The position numbers were made by a program, and so were the translations under genes. From assembly GCA_964510955.1 (NCBI GenBank), contig CAZEDW010000005.1, positions 1-64,000 on the forward strand: 64,000 nt of DNA. The letters are read 5' to 3'. The notes beneath the pieces are model-generated. The model saw nothing but the letters and a program-made list of their open reading frames with translations. It searched no databases and was not told where the DNA came from. This DNA is from JAFLCM01 sp964510955 (lineage in GTDB: Bacteria > Planctomycetota > Phycisphaerae > Phycisphaerales > UBA1924). Shown piece after piece: positions 56,703 to 64,000 of the stretch (the first letter of the stretch is position 1; every line of letters starts with the position of its first letter).

Positions 56703-56742
56703 AATTCTAGATCCAAAATCCAAAATCCCAAATCCAAAAATC
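56703..56742 (-). repeat. degenerate TTTTGGAT tandem repeat
   Basis: On the minus strand the array reads TTTTTGGATTTGGGATTTTGG and continues with another TTTTGGAT. It lies downstream of the 56760-57227 gene in that gene's orientation, as does the related array after thiG. Confidence 0.75.
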
Positions 56743-56759
56743 GAAGACCCCCCGGCCCG

Positions 56760-57227
56760 TCACGCCTCGCACGCCCGGCGCATGAACTCGCCCAGGTACC
56801 GCTCCACGAACGCGTCAAGCGCGGCGACCGTCGCGTCGTGGTCCATGCCCCAGATGTTCGCCACCAGCTCGACGAAATCCAGGTCCATCTGCACCGTGAG
56901 CACGTTCTCGATGGTGAACACGCCGGGGAGCTTGTCGGTGAGGAACGCCGACAGGGCGTTGACGCCCGGGCCGCCGATGCACACCGTGGGCAGCGAGCGC
57001 AGGTCGTCGTTGTTGAGGTACCACACGTCAGAACAGACGATCACGTCGGGGCGCGGCAGGTTCTGCGTCCGCCCCTGCACGTCCCACCAGTCGAGCATGA
57101 TCTTCCGCAGCCGGTACGCCAGCGGGCGGTCCGCCGCCTCGGCGCGCAGGTGAGCGCCCGTGACGATCAGCACGCGGTGATCGCCGGTGTGGTCGGGGGG
57201 CGTCAGATCAAGCTCGACGGAAGGCAT
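56760..57227 (-). CDS. conserved-looking protein of unknown function
   Basis: I do not recognise this 155-residue cytoplasmic protein. It has alternating beta/alpha character: DHRVLIVTGAHLRAEAADRP, RPDVIVCSDVWYLNNDDLRS and LPTVCIGGPGVNALSAFLTD suggest a Rossmann-like or flavodoxin-like fold, with a helical C-terminus (DATVAALDAFVERYLGEF). The stretch CIGGPGVNA could be a nucleotide-binding loop. The start is MPSVELDLTP (57227), eight bases after a TACCCT hexamer identical in context to that of lepB. Confidence 0.68.
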   Translation of the reverse strand: MPSVELDLTPPDHTGDHRVLIVTGAHLRAEAADRPLAYRLRKIMLDWWDVQGRTQNLPRPDVIVCSDVWYLNNDDLRSLPTVCIGGPGVNALSAFLTDKLPGVFTIENVLTVQMDLDFVELVANIWGMDHDATVAALDAFVERYLGEFMRRACEA

Positions 57228-57235
57228 CGGGCGCA

Positions 57236-57241
57236 AGGGTA
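57236..57241 (-). promoter_or_regulatory. -10-like hexamer at leaderless spacing
   Basis: TACCCT on the minus strand ends eight bases before the ATG at 57227, within a 14-base stretch shared with the lepB upstream region. Confidence 0.5.
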
Positions 57242-57278
57242 CCGCAAAGCGCGGTTCGATAGGACCGTGAAGGCCCAA

Positions 57279-57301
57279 AGGACCTGCAGGACCTCAGGAC
57301 C
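57279..57301 (-). repeat. three-copy GGTCCTGA-like repeat
   Basis: On the minus strand the units are GGTCCT, GAGGTCCT and GCAGGTCCT, placed about 40 bases downstream of the dockerin-protein gene that ends at 57343. They resemble the AGTCCTGA array after motA, in the same relative orientation. Confidence 0.55.
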
Positions 57302-57342
57302 ACAGCTCCGGACGCCGGAGCGACCCCGCTCGCTCCCCCTCG

Positions 57343-58005
57343 TCACGGGCACGTCCGCCCGAACTGCACCAGCAACTGGGTCAGGTCGGCGGTATTGACC
57401 GCGCCCGAGGAGTCGAAATCCGGCCCGCTGCCCGCGGGGACGCTTTGACCGAACTTCACGAGCAGCTGCGTCAGGTCGGCGGTGTTCACGATTCCGTCGG
57501 CGTTGAGGTCGGTGAGCAGGGCGCAGATGTACGCCGAGGCGTCGTCGAGGTTGATCCACCCGATGTTCTCGCCCCACGCGTATCCGGTGAAGCGGGCGGT
57601 GCCGACGGAGTACCTCGCGCCCTGGGCACCCTGCGTCGGCACGGTGTTGAAGTTGATCCAGCCGACGTTTTCGCCCCACGCGTAGCCCGAGCACTCGCCC
57701 GAAGGACCGATGTTGACGCCGAAGTTGGTGTTGTTGGTGTTGGCGTAGGTGCCGCCGGCGGGGGCGCCGCTGCCGAAGTTGATCCAGCCGATGTTCTCGC
57801 CCCACGCGTAGCCCGAGCAGTAGGTGCGGTACACACGGACGCCCGAGTTCGCCGAGTCGGCGTCGCGCCAGTTCAGCCAGCCGGCGTTCTCGCTCCAACT
57901 GAACTTGCGGCTGGGTGCGACGTTTGACGCGGCGAGCGCCGCCCCGGCGAGGAGGGCGGCGGTGAGCACGGCCGAGGCTGTGGTGCGGTGGCTGTGGAGG
58001 TTCAT
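57343..58005 (-). CDS. secreted GYAWGENIGWINF-repeat protein with dockerin-like tail
   Basis: This 220-residue exported protein has a signal peptide (about 1-26). Four copies of a short motif follow: FSWSENAGWLNW, GYAWGENIGWINF, GYAWGENVGWINF and GYAWGENIGWINL, spaced about 30-45 residues apart with Gly/Asn-rich text between. The aromatic repeats suggest a small beta-propeller or a carbohydrate-binding surface; the function is unknown. The tail has two calcium-loop repeats and ends GRTCP. The ATG at 58005 is chosen for the signal peptide. It lies downstream of the beta-helix gene on the same strand. Confidence 0.83.
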   Translation of the reverse strand: MNLHSHRTTASAVLTAALLAGAALAASNVAPSRKFSWSENAGWLNWRDADSANSGVRVYRTYCSGYAWGENIGWINFGSGAPAGGTYANTNNTNFGVNIGPSGECSGYAWGENVGWINFNTVPTQGAQGARYSVGTARFTGYAWGENIGWINLDDASAYICALLTDLNADGIVNTADLTQLLVKFGQSVPAGSGPDFDSSGAVNTADLTQLLVQFGRTCP

Positions 58006-58063
58006 GGTGTTTTCTCTGCGCGGTCTGGTTCTTTCGTGCGAGCGGGGGGGGACCATCGCGGGC

Positions 58064-59488
58064 TCACCTGGCGGCGTTGACCGATTCCACGGTGAGGTGG
58101 CGGAGTTGGGCGCCCACGCCCGGCCCGACGCGCGGGCCCGGGGGCGTCGGGTCGGACGCGCTCTTGCGCGCGCCCGCCCCGGCGCGGGCGGCGTTGACCG
58201 GGACCACGCCGCACTGGTAGTTGGCGTGAGGATTCGAGCTTGTAACCATGTCGCTGGGGTTGAGGATCGGGCCGGCGGCGTTCGAGCTGTCGATGAAGTA
58301 GCTGTCACCGGGCCCGATCCCATTGCCGCAGGCGCTGTTGCGGATGACCAGGTTCGCGGCCCCGTACACCACGATGCCTGTCGCGGCGCAGCCCGTCACG
58401 TGATTGGCCTCGATCCGCGACTGGCTGCCGTTGATCTCGATGCCTCCGGAGGCAAAGCACTCGGTAACGGTGTTCTCGCGGATCGTGTTGTTTCCCGAGG
58501 CCGATTCGGTGCGCAGCCCCAGCCCGCCGTTGTACGAGGCGTTGCAGCCCGTGACGGTGTTGCCGCTGCCGAACAGGTGGACGCCGACGGTGCTGTTCTC
58601 GCTGAAGTTGCAGTTGGTCACGCTGTTCTGAGCGGAGAGTTGAAGCCCGTCGTTCGCCGAGAAAGCGGCCGAGCACGAGTTCAACAGGCAACGGTCGAAA
58701 AACACGAAACCGTAACCGCACTTCTGGGCGTTGCAGGTCAGCAGTGTGTGCCCGCCGTTGCCGTAGAAGCCGGTGCCGCAGTACACGGCGGCGCAGTTGC
58801 TCAGGGAGTTGTCGTAGAAGCAGTAGAAACCGGTGCCGCAATCCTGGGCCTGGCAGTTCTGCAAGGTGGCGCCGTGCCCGCAGTTGAAACCGGTGCCCGA
58901 GCCGCGCGACGAGCAGTCTTTGAACGTCCCGCCGTTGTACATCACCAGCCCGTCGGCCCCGCAGTTCTGGGCCGAGCAGTTGGACACCACCGCGAAGTCC
59001 GGCGCGAGCGCGCCGGTCAGCAGCATGTTGTCAAACCGCAGAGAATCCAGCAGCCCGCCCTGGAAGTACCCGCCGTCGGTCGCGTTGATCCCCTGGTACC
59101 AACGCGAGAACCCACCGTTGCGGACGACGAGGTTGTTGTACGTCGCTTCCCCTGTGGGCCGAACGCCGACCCCGGCCGGGTCGAGCGCCCCGTCGACGTC
59201 GAAGCCCATCATGTCGATGCTCACGTCCGATGCGCCGACGCGCACCCACGTCTGCTTGCCCGGCGTCAGCGATTCGCACTGGGTGAGGTAATACGACCCC
59301 GGCTGCGTGATGACGTGCATCGCCTCGGCGTTGCCCGGCACCGTATCGAGCGGCACCCGGGGCTCCACCTGCTGCAGGGTCTTCATCGTAGGGGCGACGG
59401 GCCCGGCGGCCGGGCTCAGGTTCCCGCCGAGCACGGTCGGGCACAGGCATGAGGCGATCACCAGGACGATGCGGTTGACGCGCGGCAT
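58064..59488 (-). CDS. secreted right-handed beta-helix protein
   Basis: This 474-residue exported protein has a signal peptide (about 1-21) and a long right-handed parallel beta-helix (about 75-410). The repeated coil pattern is ..NCSAQNCGADGLVMYNGG.., CQAQDCGTGFYCFYDN, CNAQKCGYGFVFFD, one coil per 20-24 residues, rich in stacked Asn and Cys. Such NosD/PbH1-type proteins often bind or cleave polysaccharide, but no catalytic site is evident. It ends in a basic, Pro/Ala-rich tail and has no dockerin-like module. CAGGAGAG before the ATG at 59488 decides the start. It may be co-transcribed with the repeat-protein gene 58 bases downstream. Confidence 0.85.
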   Translation of the reverse strand: MPRVNRIVLVIASCLCPTVLGGNLSPAAGPVAPTMKTLQQVEPRVPLDTVPGNAEAMHVITQPGSYYLTQCESLTPGKQTWVRVGASDVSIDMMGFDVDGALDPAGVGVRPTGEATYNNLVVRNGGFSRWYQGINATDGGYFQGGLLDSLRFDNMLLTGALAPDFAVVSNCSAQNCGADGLVMYNGGTFKDCSSRGSGTGFNCGHGATLQNCQAQDCGTGFYCFYDNSLSNCAAVYCGTGFYGNGGHTLLTCNAQKCGYGFVFFDRCLLNSCSAAFSANDGLQLSAQNSVTNCNFSENSTVGVHLFGSGNTVTGCNASYNGGLGLRTESASGNNTIRENTVTECFASGGIEINGSQSRIEANHVTGCAATGIVVYGAANLVIRNSACGNGIGPGDSYFIDSSNAAGPILNPSDMVTSSNPHANYQCGVVPVNAARAGAGARKSASDPTPPGPRVGPGVGAQLRHLTVESVNAAR

Positions 59489-59617
59489 GGCACTCTCCTG
59501 ATTCAACTCGACGGATCAGCGGGGAACCCGGCTGGCCGATCAGACTACCCGTTATGGCCGCGGTTTCCAAGAGAATTCCGGCCCGACGGCGGGCCTATCG
59601 GGCCCCACACCCAAGCC

Positions 59618-60556
59618 TCAGGACACGCCAAACTCGGTCCACGTGGCCAGGGTCTCGCCGGGAGCGAGCCTGACGGTGCCGTCGCCGGGCTGCGGGGCGC
59701 TCAGGGCCCCGTTCACCTGCGTCTGCGGTTCGACCGCGATCCACGGCAGCGGGGTACCCGCGACCCCGGACTTGCCGGCGTCTGCGTGCGGGCAGTACAG
59801 CACCAGGTGCCCCATGTTCGCCGACGCGGTGACCCGGAGCCGCACACCGCTGGCGGGCCAGTGGATGGTCGCACCCTTCCCCCCGTCGAACCCGGCGAAC
59901 ACCGTGTCGACGTGTTCCGGAGGGGCGGGCCGGGGCTCACGGAGTCGCTCTGTCAGCGGGTCGCGGGTCGCGGCGCCGACGGCAACACCGTCGTTCAGCG
60001 CATACCGGCCCGTCACCGGAGCGCAGATCTGCACCTCGTCGGCATCGTGCCAGAGACGCCGCGGGAAGTACGGGTGGTGACCGCAGCCGGCGGGGAAGGG
60101 CTCGTCGGACACGTTGGTGACATTCAGCTCGACCCGCAGCGCCTCAGGGCGCAGGGTGTAGGCCGCACGGCACACAAAGGGCCAGGGCCAGTTCATGTCC
60201 GGGAACGCACGGCTGTTGAGTTCGAGCGTGACCGAGTCGGGCGTGTGGGCGTGCACCTCGAAGGGGCGGGCACGCACGTCGCCGTGCTGCGCGGGGGCGC
60301 CCGGCGTCGGCGCGTTGGGACGGAGCCTGCGCTGCTGCCCGCCGAACTCAAACGCCGCGCCGGCGACCCGGTTGCACCAGGGCGCCATGAAGAACGAGGC
60401 GAGCGCGGATGGGTTCTTCTCCCCCGGAGCGGCCCGGCGCATCAGCGGATAAGCGAACTTCGCGGGGCCGACAAGCGAGAAATCCGCCAGGCCGCCCCCG
60501 AGCTCAGGCACGATCGTGGCGCGCAGATTCCCGGCAGACATGGTGATCGGTGGCAT
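59618..60556 (-). CDS. aldose 1-epimerase-like protein
   Basis: This 312-residue galactose-mutarotase-fold protein interconverts sugar anomers or is a related sugar-binding epimerase. Family residues are visible: the Asn-Arg pair in APWCNRVAG, a His in QHGDVRARP, the catalytic His in GCGHHPYFP and the catalytic Glu in IAVEPQTQVNG. The sugar is unknown. The start is set at MPPITMSAG; a TATCGT hexamer lies seven bases upstream and the preceding codons show no homology. It is divergent from nothing close: both neighbours are on the same strand. Confidence 0.87.
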   Translation of the reverse strand: MPPITMSAGNLRATIVPELGGGLADFSLVGPAKFAYPLMRRAAPGEKNPSALASFFMAPWCNRVAGAAFEFGGQQRRLRPNAPTPGAPAQHGDVRARPFEVHAHTPDSVTLELNSRAFPDMNWPWPFVCRAAYTLRPEALRVELNVTNVSDEPFPAGCGHHPYFPRRLWHDADEVQICAPVTGRYALNDGVAVGAATRDPLTERLREPRPAPPEHVDTVFAGFDGGKGATIHWPASGVRLRVTASANMGHLVLYCPHADAGKSGVAGTPLPWIAVEPQTQVNGALSAPQPGDGTVRLAPGETLATWTEFGVS

Positions 60557-60563
60557 GGCGGGC

Positions 60564-60569
60564 ACGATA
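60564..60569 (-). promoter_or_regulatory. -10-like hexamer at leaderless spacing (aldose epimerase)
   Basis: TATCGT on the minus strand ends seven bases before the ATG at 60556. No Shine-Dalgarno sequence fits between them. Confidence 0.5.
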
Positions 60570-60645
60570 CAGAGGAGCCACCGGGCTGTCGCCGGGTCAG
60601 TGCCCGGGCCGCGTGCCGCCAATCGGAGGAACCCGCTTGCGGCGC

Positions 60646-61761
60646 TCAGCCGGAGCGCCCGAAGTTCACCAGCAGCAGCGTGAGGTCGGAGGTGTTCACG
60701 ACGCCGTCGCAGTTCAGGTCGGCCTCACCGCCGCCCGCGTGCCCGAAGTTGACCAGCAGCTGGGTGAGATCGGCGGTATTGACCACGCCGTCGAAGTTCA
60801 CATCGCCCACCAGCGTGATCACCCGAACGCTGAGCGTCAGGCGGGCCCACTTGTTGGGGTTGCCGTTGCTGCCGGCGCCCAGCGGGTGCTCCTTGCAGAA
60901 GAACTTGGCGTATTCGCCCGCGCCCGGCCCTCCCGCGCTGGCCGCCGGCTGGAGCGACGAAACCGACAGCAGCACCCGACCCGCGTTCAGCCCCTGCCGC
61001 AGATACGCCTGGACGTCGGGGTCCGACACGTTCAGGTCAAAGGAAACGTCGGAAACCAGGGGCGCGTACTGACCGGGGGTCGCCCCGGCGATCTGCCCGA
61101 CGGCAAACGGCTTGGGGTCAAACCCGTCGCGAACGTTGTTCGAAATGTCGCGCGAGATCCCGCCGCTGAAATCGGTCGCGAACGCGTTGCGCTGATCCTT
61201 GCAGATACACGGCCCTTCCGGGGGACCGGGGAGGTCCACCGTCCCCTCGTACCAGCAGGGGAACCCGGGGAACGCACCACAACCGGCCTGCCCCGGCGCC
61301 CCCAACGTCCAACCGTTGCGGAAGCCGACGCCGTAGAGCTCGATCGGGCGCCCTGCGTCGGGGTCATTCGCCCCGGTCAGGTAGGTCGTGCGCGGGTCGT
61401 AGGTGGGGTCGTAGCGGAACGCCACTTCGCCGGTGGTCGCAATTTTGAGAGTCGCGCTCAGGACGCGGTACGCACATGTCCCCCGATTGGTGGGGATCTG
61501 CGCGCCGAGGTCCCAGCCGACAATCATCTGCGCATCGCGCTGATCAAAACTGAGAGGCGGGAAGGCGTCTTCCTGTCCCAAAGCTGAGAAAACCGATGCC
61601 GTTTCACTGTAACCCGGGGAACTGTCAAAGGGATAGTTCCAGCGGTCGATGGTGGGCGTATTGACCTGCAGATTGATAATCTGTCCAAACACGCCCCCAA
61701 CGGCCACGCCGAGGCCGCCGAGGCATCCGAACAGAACGCGGAAATATCGGGTTGGGTACAT
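60646..61761 (-). CDS. secreted protein with dockerin-like tail
   Basis: This 371-residue exported protein starts at the ATG at 61761 with a signal peptide (about 1-27, ending GVFGQ). The body (DRWNYPFDSSPGYSETASVF; AYRVLSATLKIATTGEVAFR) looks like the DNRLRE/jelly-roll type of secreted beta-sandwich, with a pair of Cys-rich loops (GFPCWYEGT; GPCICKDQ). No catalytic residues are recognised. The tail has two calcium-loop repeats, DVNFDGVVNTADL and DLNCDGVVNTSDL, and ends FGRSG, so the usual terminal Cys is missing and one Cys sits inside the second loop. Confidence 0.8.
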   Translation of the reverse strand: MYPTRYFRVLFGCLGGLGVAVGGVFGQIINLQVNTPTIDRWNYPFDSSPGYSETASVFSALGQEDAFPPLSFDQRDAQMIVGWDLGAQIPTNRGTCAYRVLSATLKIATTGEVAFRYDPTYDPRTTYLTGANDPDAGRPIELYGVGFRNGWTLGAPGQAGCGAFPGFPCWYEGTVDLPGPPEGPCICKDQRNAFATDFSGGISRDISNNVRDGFDPKPFAVGQIAGATPGQYAPLVSDVSFDLNVSDPDVQAYLRQGLNAGRVLLSVSSLQPAASAGGPGAGEYAKFFCKEHPLGAGSNGNPNKWARLTLSVRVITLVGDVNFDGVVNTADLTQLLVNFGHAGGGEADLNCDGVVNTSDLTLLLVNFGRSG

Positions 61762-61900
61762 CGTTTGCACCTGTTTCTGTGTCCCGGAACGATTCCAAGT
61801 CCCCTCAGCCTTCACGACGAGTGTAGACGCCGAAAGATGCAAGGGAAGTGCAACCCTCGGACCACTCTCGGGCACACATTGCTTCTCTGGACGGACCCCC

Positions 61901-62830
61901 ATGCGTACCCCATCGACCAACCCGCGTCGCAACCTGACCACCGCTTTTCGGACCGCCCGGAACGCGGGCCTCCGTGGCTTCACCCTGGTTGAGCTGCTCA
62001 TCGTTGTGGCGGTGATCGCGCTGCTCATCGGGCTGCTGCTGCCCGCGCTCTCCAAGGCCCGTGAGTGCGCGTACGTCACCGGCGAACTCGCCGCCGGACG
62101 CGAGCTCACCCAGGCCCACCGCCTCTACTCCAACGACTACTCGGGCTTCGTCATGGCCGGCTTCGCGTCGCCCGCGATGGTGACACGGGGCGAGGTGCTC
62201 GCCCGCGATCAGCGCGGCGAGAAGCTCAACGGCCTGCCGGCCCAGCGGTACCCCTGGCGGCTGCTCCCATACTTCGAGTACGACCTGGCCTCCTGGTACC
62301 GCGACCGCGACGCCATCGAGCGCTCGCTCAACACCGGCGGCGACCAGAACTCGGAGCTGTTCCGCTACGCCGTCAGCGTCGGACCGCGCATGGGGCTTAA
62401 CCAGATCTTCGTGGGCGGCAGCGCCGACAACGACGGCGGCGGCTACGCCTTCAACCCGACCTACGACTCCCAGACGCGCCGCGCCTGGGGCAACAGCTGG
62501 TACATCCGCCAGTACAGCGAGATGAAGCGGCCCACCGAGCTGCTGCTCTTCGCGACCAGCTGGGGCTCGGACCCCGTCGGCGGTCTGACCATTGACGGCA
62601 TGTACCGCATCACGCCGCCCTACTTCTTCAGCCGCAAGTGGACCACCCAGACCCCTGGTCAGCAGACCACCCCCGGTCAGGTCGGCAGCGTCAGCTTCCG
62701 CTACAGCGGCAAGACCGTCGGTGCCATGGGAGACGGGCACGCCGAGAGCATGACCTGGGACCAGATGCAGGACATGCGTCACTGGGCCCCGCAGGCGAAC
62801 AAGGCCGACTATGTGATGCCGCCGCTGTGA
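61901..62830 (+). CDS. prepilin-type N-terminal cleavage/methylation protein
   Basis: This 309-residue protein has a basic leader of about 25 residues and a class III (prepilin) signal, GFTLVELLIVVAVIALLIGL, cut before Phe by a prepilin peptidase. The conserved Glu5 of the mature protein is present. The remainder (DGGGYAFNPTYDSQTRRAWG; TVGAMGDGHAESM) is of the type found in very large pseudopilin-like families of planctomycetes. These are thought to form type II-secretion or pilus-like fibres, but their functions are mostly unknown. It is divergent from the dockerin-protein gene. The ATG at 61901 is the first before the leader. Confidence 0.87.
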   Translation: MRTPSTNPRRNLTTAFRTARNAGLRGFTLVELLIVVAVIALLIGLLLPALSKARECAYVTGELAAGRELTQAHRLYSNDYSGFVMAGFASPAMVTRGEVLARDQRGEKLNGLPAQRYPWRLLPYFEYDLASWYRDRDAIERSLNTGGDQNSELFRYAVSVGPRMGLNQIFVGGSADNDGGGYAFNPTYDSQTRRAWGNSWYIRQYSEMKRPTELLLFATSWGSDPVGGLTIDGMYRITPPYFFSRKWTTQTPGQQTTPGQVGSVSFRYSGKTVGAMGDGHAESMTWDQMQDMRHWAPQANKADYVMPPL

Positions 62831-63019
62831 GCCGTGAAGCCCGGATCGCATCAGCGCGGCGATCGACGATGGTCAGGTTCTCGGGCGTTGTTACGGCGTT
62901 TGCTCGCAACAACGACCCGCGCCGCAGGCCGAAAACTCACGGGAATCTCGACCAACGGGTCGAGGTTTCCCATTTGAAAGAACACACAAGTTCCGGCTCG
63001 CACAGTGGCCGGATGGTGC

Positions 63020-63025
63020 TATAGT
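63020..63025 (+). promoter_or_regulatory. -10-like hexamer
   Basis: TATAGT lies 51 bases before the ATG at 63077. No convincing -35 is seen at the right distance. Confidence 0.4.
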
Positions 63026-63076
63026 TTGATTGCACAGGTTCGGGCTGAGTGGCCCGCAGCACAGGAGTTCAGAGAG

Positions 63077-63742
63077 ATGTTCAAGACCCACGCTCGTGCC
63101 GCGCTCGCGGCTGGTTGCATGATCGCCTTCTCGTCCGGCGCGTTCGCGCTCACGAACCCCTACACCGAGAACTTCATCACCGACAACGCCAGTTGGACGA
63201 ACAACGCCAACGGCCCCGCCGATTTCGTCGCCGCCGGCGGACCCGATGGCAGCTCGTACATCACTGGCGCGTTCAACTTCGCGGGCACCAACGGCGGCAG
63301 CACGCCGGCGATCATCCGGTGCCAGGCCGCCGGCGCTTCCGGGGGGGCGTTCTTCGGCGACTGGATCGCGGGCGGCGTGACCCAGCTCACCTACAAGTTC
63401 CGCCACGATTCGACCGCCCTGCTCTCGCCGTTTGTCCGCTTCGCCCCCACCGCCGGGTTCCCGGGCCTCGCCGCCGTGGCGGCCCCGATCGCCGGCGGGC
63501 AGTGGCAGACCGTCACCTTCACCATCGACGCCGGCGCTACCTACTTCCCCGAGCCGGGCGCGACGTTCGCCAACGTCTTCTCCGACGTCAAGCGCATGCA
63601 GTTCGGCGTGCTCCCCGGCCAGCTCGCCGGCGTGAACACCACCGTGCACTTCGACATCGACATCGTGAGCATCACCCCGGCCCCCGGCGCGGCCGCCGCG
63701 TTCGCGCCCCTGGGCCTGATCGCGCTGCGTCGCCGGCGCTGA
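63077..63742 (+). CDS. secreted protein with C-terminal sorting tail
   Basis: This 221-residue exported protein has a signal peptide (about 1-24, ending GAFA). A beta-sandwich body follows (NPYTENFITDNASWTNNANG; GTNGGSTPAIIRCQAAG; WQTVTFTIDAG) that resembles concanavalin-like or laminin-G-like secreted modules. It ends TPAPG, a hydrophobic stretch and RRRR, a PEP-CTERM-like tail like that of the 13225-13872 protein. AGGAG nine bases upstream sets the ATG at 63077. A good terminator follows. Function unknown. Confidence 0.82.
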   Translation: MFKTHARAALAAGCMIAFSSGAFALTNPYTENFITDNASWTNNANGPADFVAAGGPDGSSYITGAFNFAGTNGGSTPAIIRCQAAGASGGAFFGDWIAGGVTQLTYKFRHDSTALLSPFVRFAPTAGFPGLAAVAAPIAGGQWQTVTFTIDAGATYFPEPGATFANVFSDVKRMQFGVLPGQLAGVNTTVHFDIDIVSITPAPGAAAAFAPLGLIALRRRR

Positions 63743-63771
63743 TTCACGCCCGCCGAGACCGGATCTGTCCG

Positions 63772-63794
63772 AGCCCCGCATCGCGGGGCTTTTT
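63772..63794 (+). terminator. intrinsic terminator
   Basis: An 8 bp stem AGCCCCGC/GCGGGGCT with an ATC loop is followed by TTTT. It ends the 63077-63742 transcript and abuts the stop of the convergent partial gene. Confidence 0.85.
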
Positions 63795-64000
63795 CATTCG
63801 TTGTCGGCGCTGGGGCGCGCCGTGTCCTTCGCGGCACCGGGCCGCTCGCCGGTGGGGAGCAAGTCGTTCGCCCTGCTTCCCCGCTGATTCAGCGCGGCCT
63901 CACCCGCGAGCACCTGCTCGCTGGTCCACGCGATAATGGTGTGCTGGCCGCACACACGGGCAAAGAGTGGGCGGCCCACGACCGAGGGATTTGCCACCGG
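63794..64000 (-). CDS. partial gene, C-terminal end only
   Basis: An open frame enters from the right edge on the minus strand and ends at 63794. The visible part is about 68 residues (NPSVVGRPLFARVCGQHTII; then EQVLAGEAALNQRGSRAND) with a polar, likely disordered tail. I do not recognise it. A GTG close to the edge could be a start, but a longer gene running off the window is more likely. Confidence 0.5.
   Translation of the reverse strand, partial: PVANPSVVGRPLFARVCGQHTIIAWTSEQVLAGEAALNQRGSRANDLLPTGERPGAAKDTARPSADNE

Overview
The window reads as chromosomal DNA of a planctomycete of class Phycisphaerae. Signs are the high GC content, the many secreted proteins ending in a two-repeat dockerin-like module that closes on Cys-Pro, other secreted proteins ending in a Pro-Ala-Pro-Gly / hydrophobic / poly-Arg sorting tail, a prepilin-like protein with a methylation-site N-terminus, and small zinc-motif proteins of planctomycete type. 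The genus cannot be told from the sequence. There are no tRNA, rRNA, CRISPR, transposase or prophage genes. One 100-base run of N (27561-27660) marks an assembly gap.

Layout. 1-4985: housekeeping genes (YihY membrane protein, pseudouridine synthase, RdgB, DNA polymerase III delta, one small unknown). 5088-9191: three secreted dockerin-type proteins, one an endonuclease/exonuclease/phosphatase-fold enzyme. 9402-17583: glycine decarboxylase, an orphan ABC ATPase, two proteins with C-terminal sorting tails, an AraC regulator and a coupled HMG-CoA lyase / crotonase pair. 17650-26208: a large Ig/dockerin protein, ThiG, YgfZ, an M42 peptidase and a secreted trypsin-like protease. 26533-29795: two paralogous dockerin proteins, the first broken by the gap. 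29856-37529: an oversized signal peptidase I, a triple tail-collar protein, ScpB, a lipoprotein, a coiled-coil secreted protein and another dockerin protein. 37545-45748: an MFS exporter, an ANTAR response regulator, an aldolase-like protein, then a motility block (PilZ-receiver-Hpt-like protein, MotA, MotB). 45763-53255: threonine aldolase, a long non-coding stretch with promoter and terminator signals, a lipoprotein, an HU-like protein, a diguanylate cyclase, S20, PdxJ, two zinc-motif proteins and the tRNA t6A enzyme TsaC. 53442-63742: a kelch/Ig/dockerin protein, MobA, an unknown, a GYAWGENIGWINF-repeat dockerin protein, a beta-helix protein, an aldose-epimerase-like protein, another dockerin protein, a prepilin-like protein and a sorting-tail protein. 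A partial gene runs off the right end.

How it fits together. Twelve exported proteins carry the dockerin-like tail on unrelated bodies (nuclease, protease, kelch, tail-collar, unknown), and the same FN3-like or Ig-like cassette can sit in front of it. No cohesin, sortase or exosortase is visible, so the receptor or anchor is unknown. This is the most interesting feature of the window. A second theme is start-site architecture: at nine genes a -10-like hexamer ends only 5-9 bases before the start codon, which suggests leaderless mRNAs. A third is c-di-GMP and motility: a PilZ-receiver protein beside MotAB, and a GGDEF enzyme with an inhibitory site. Short strand-consistent repeats follow several stop codons.
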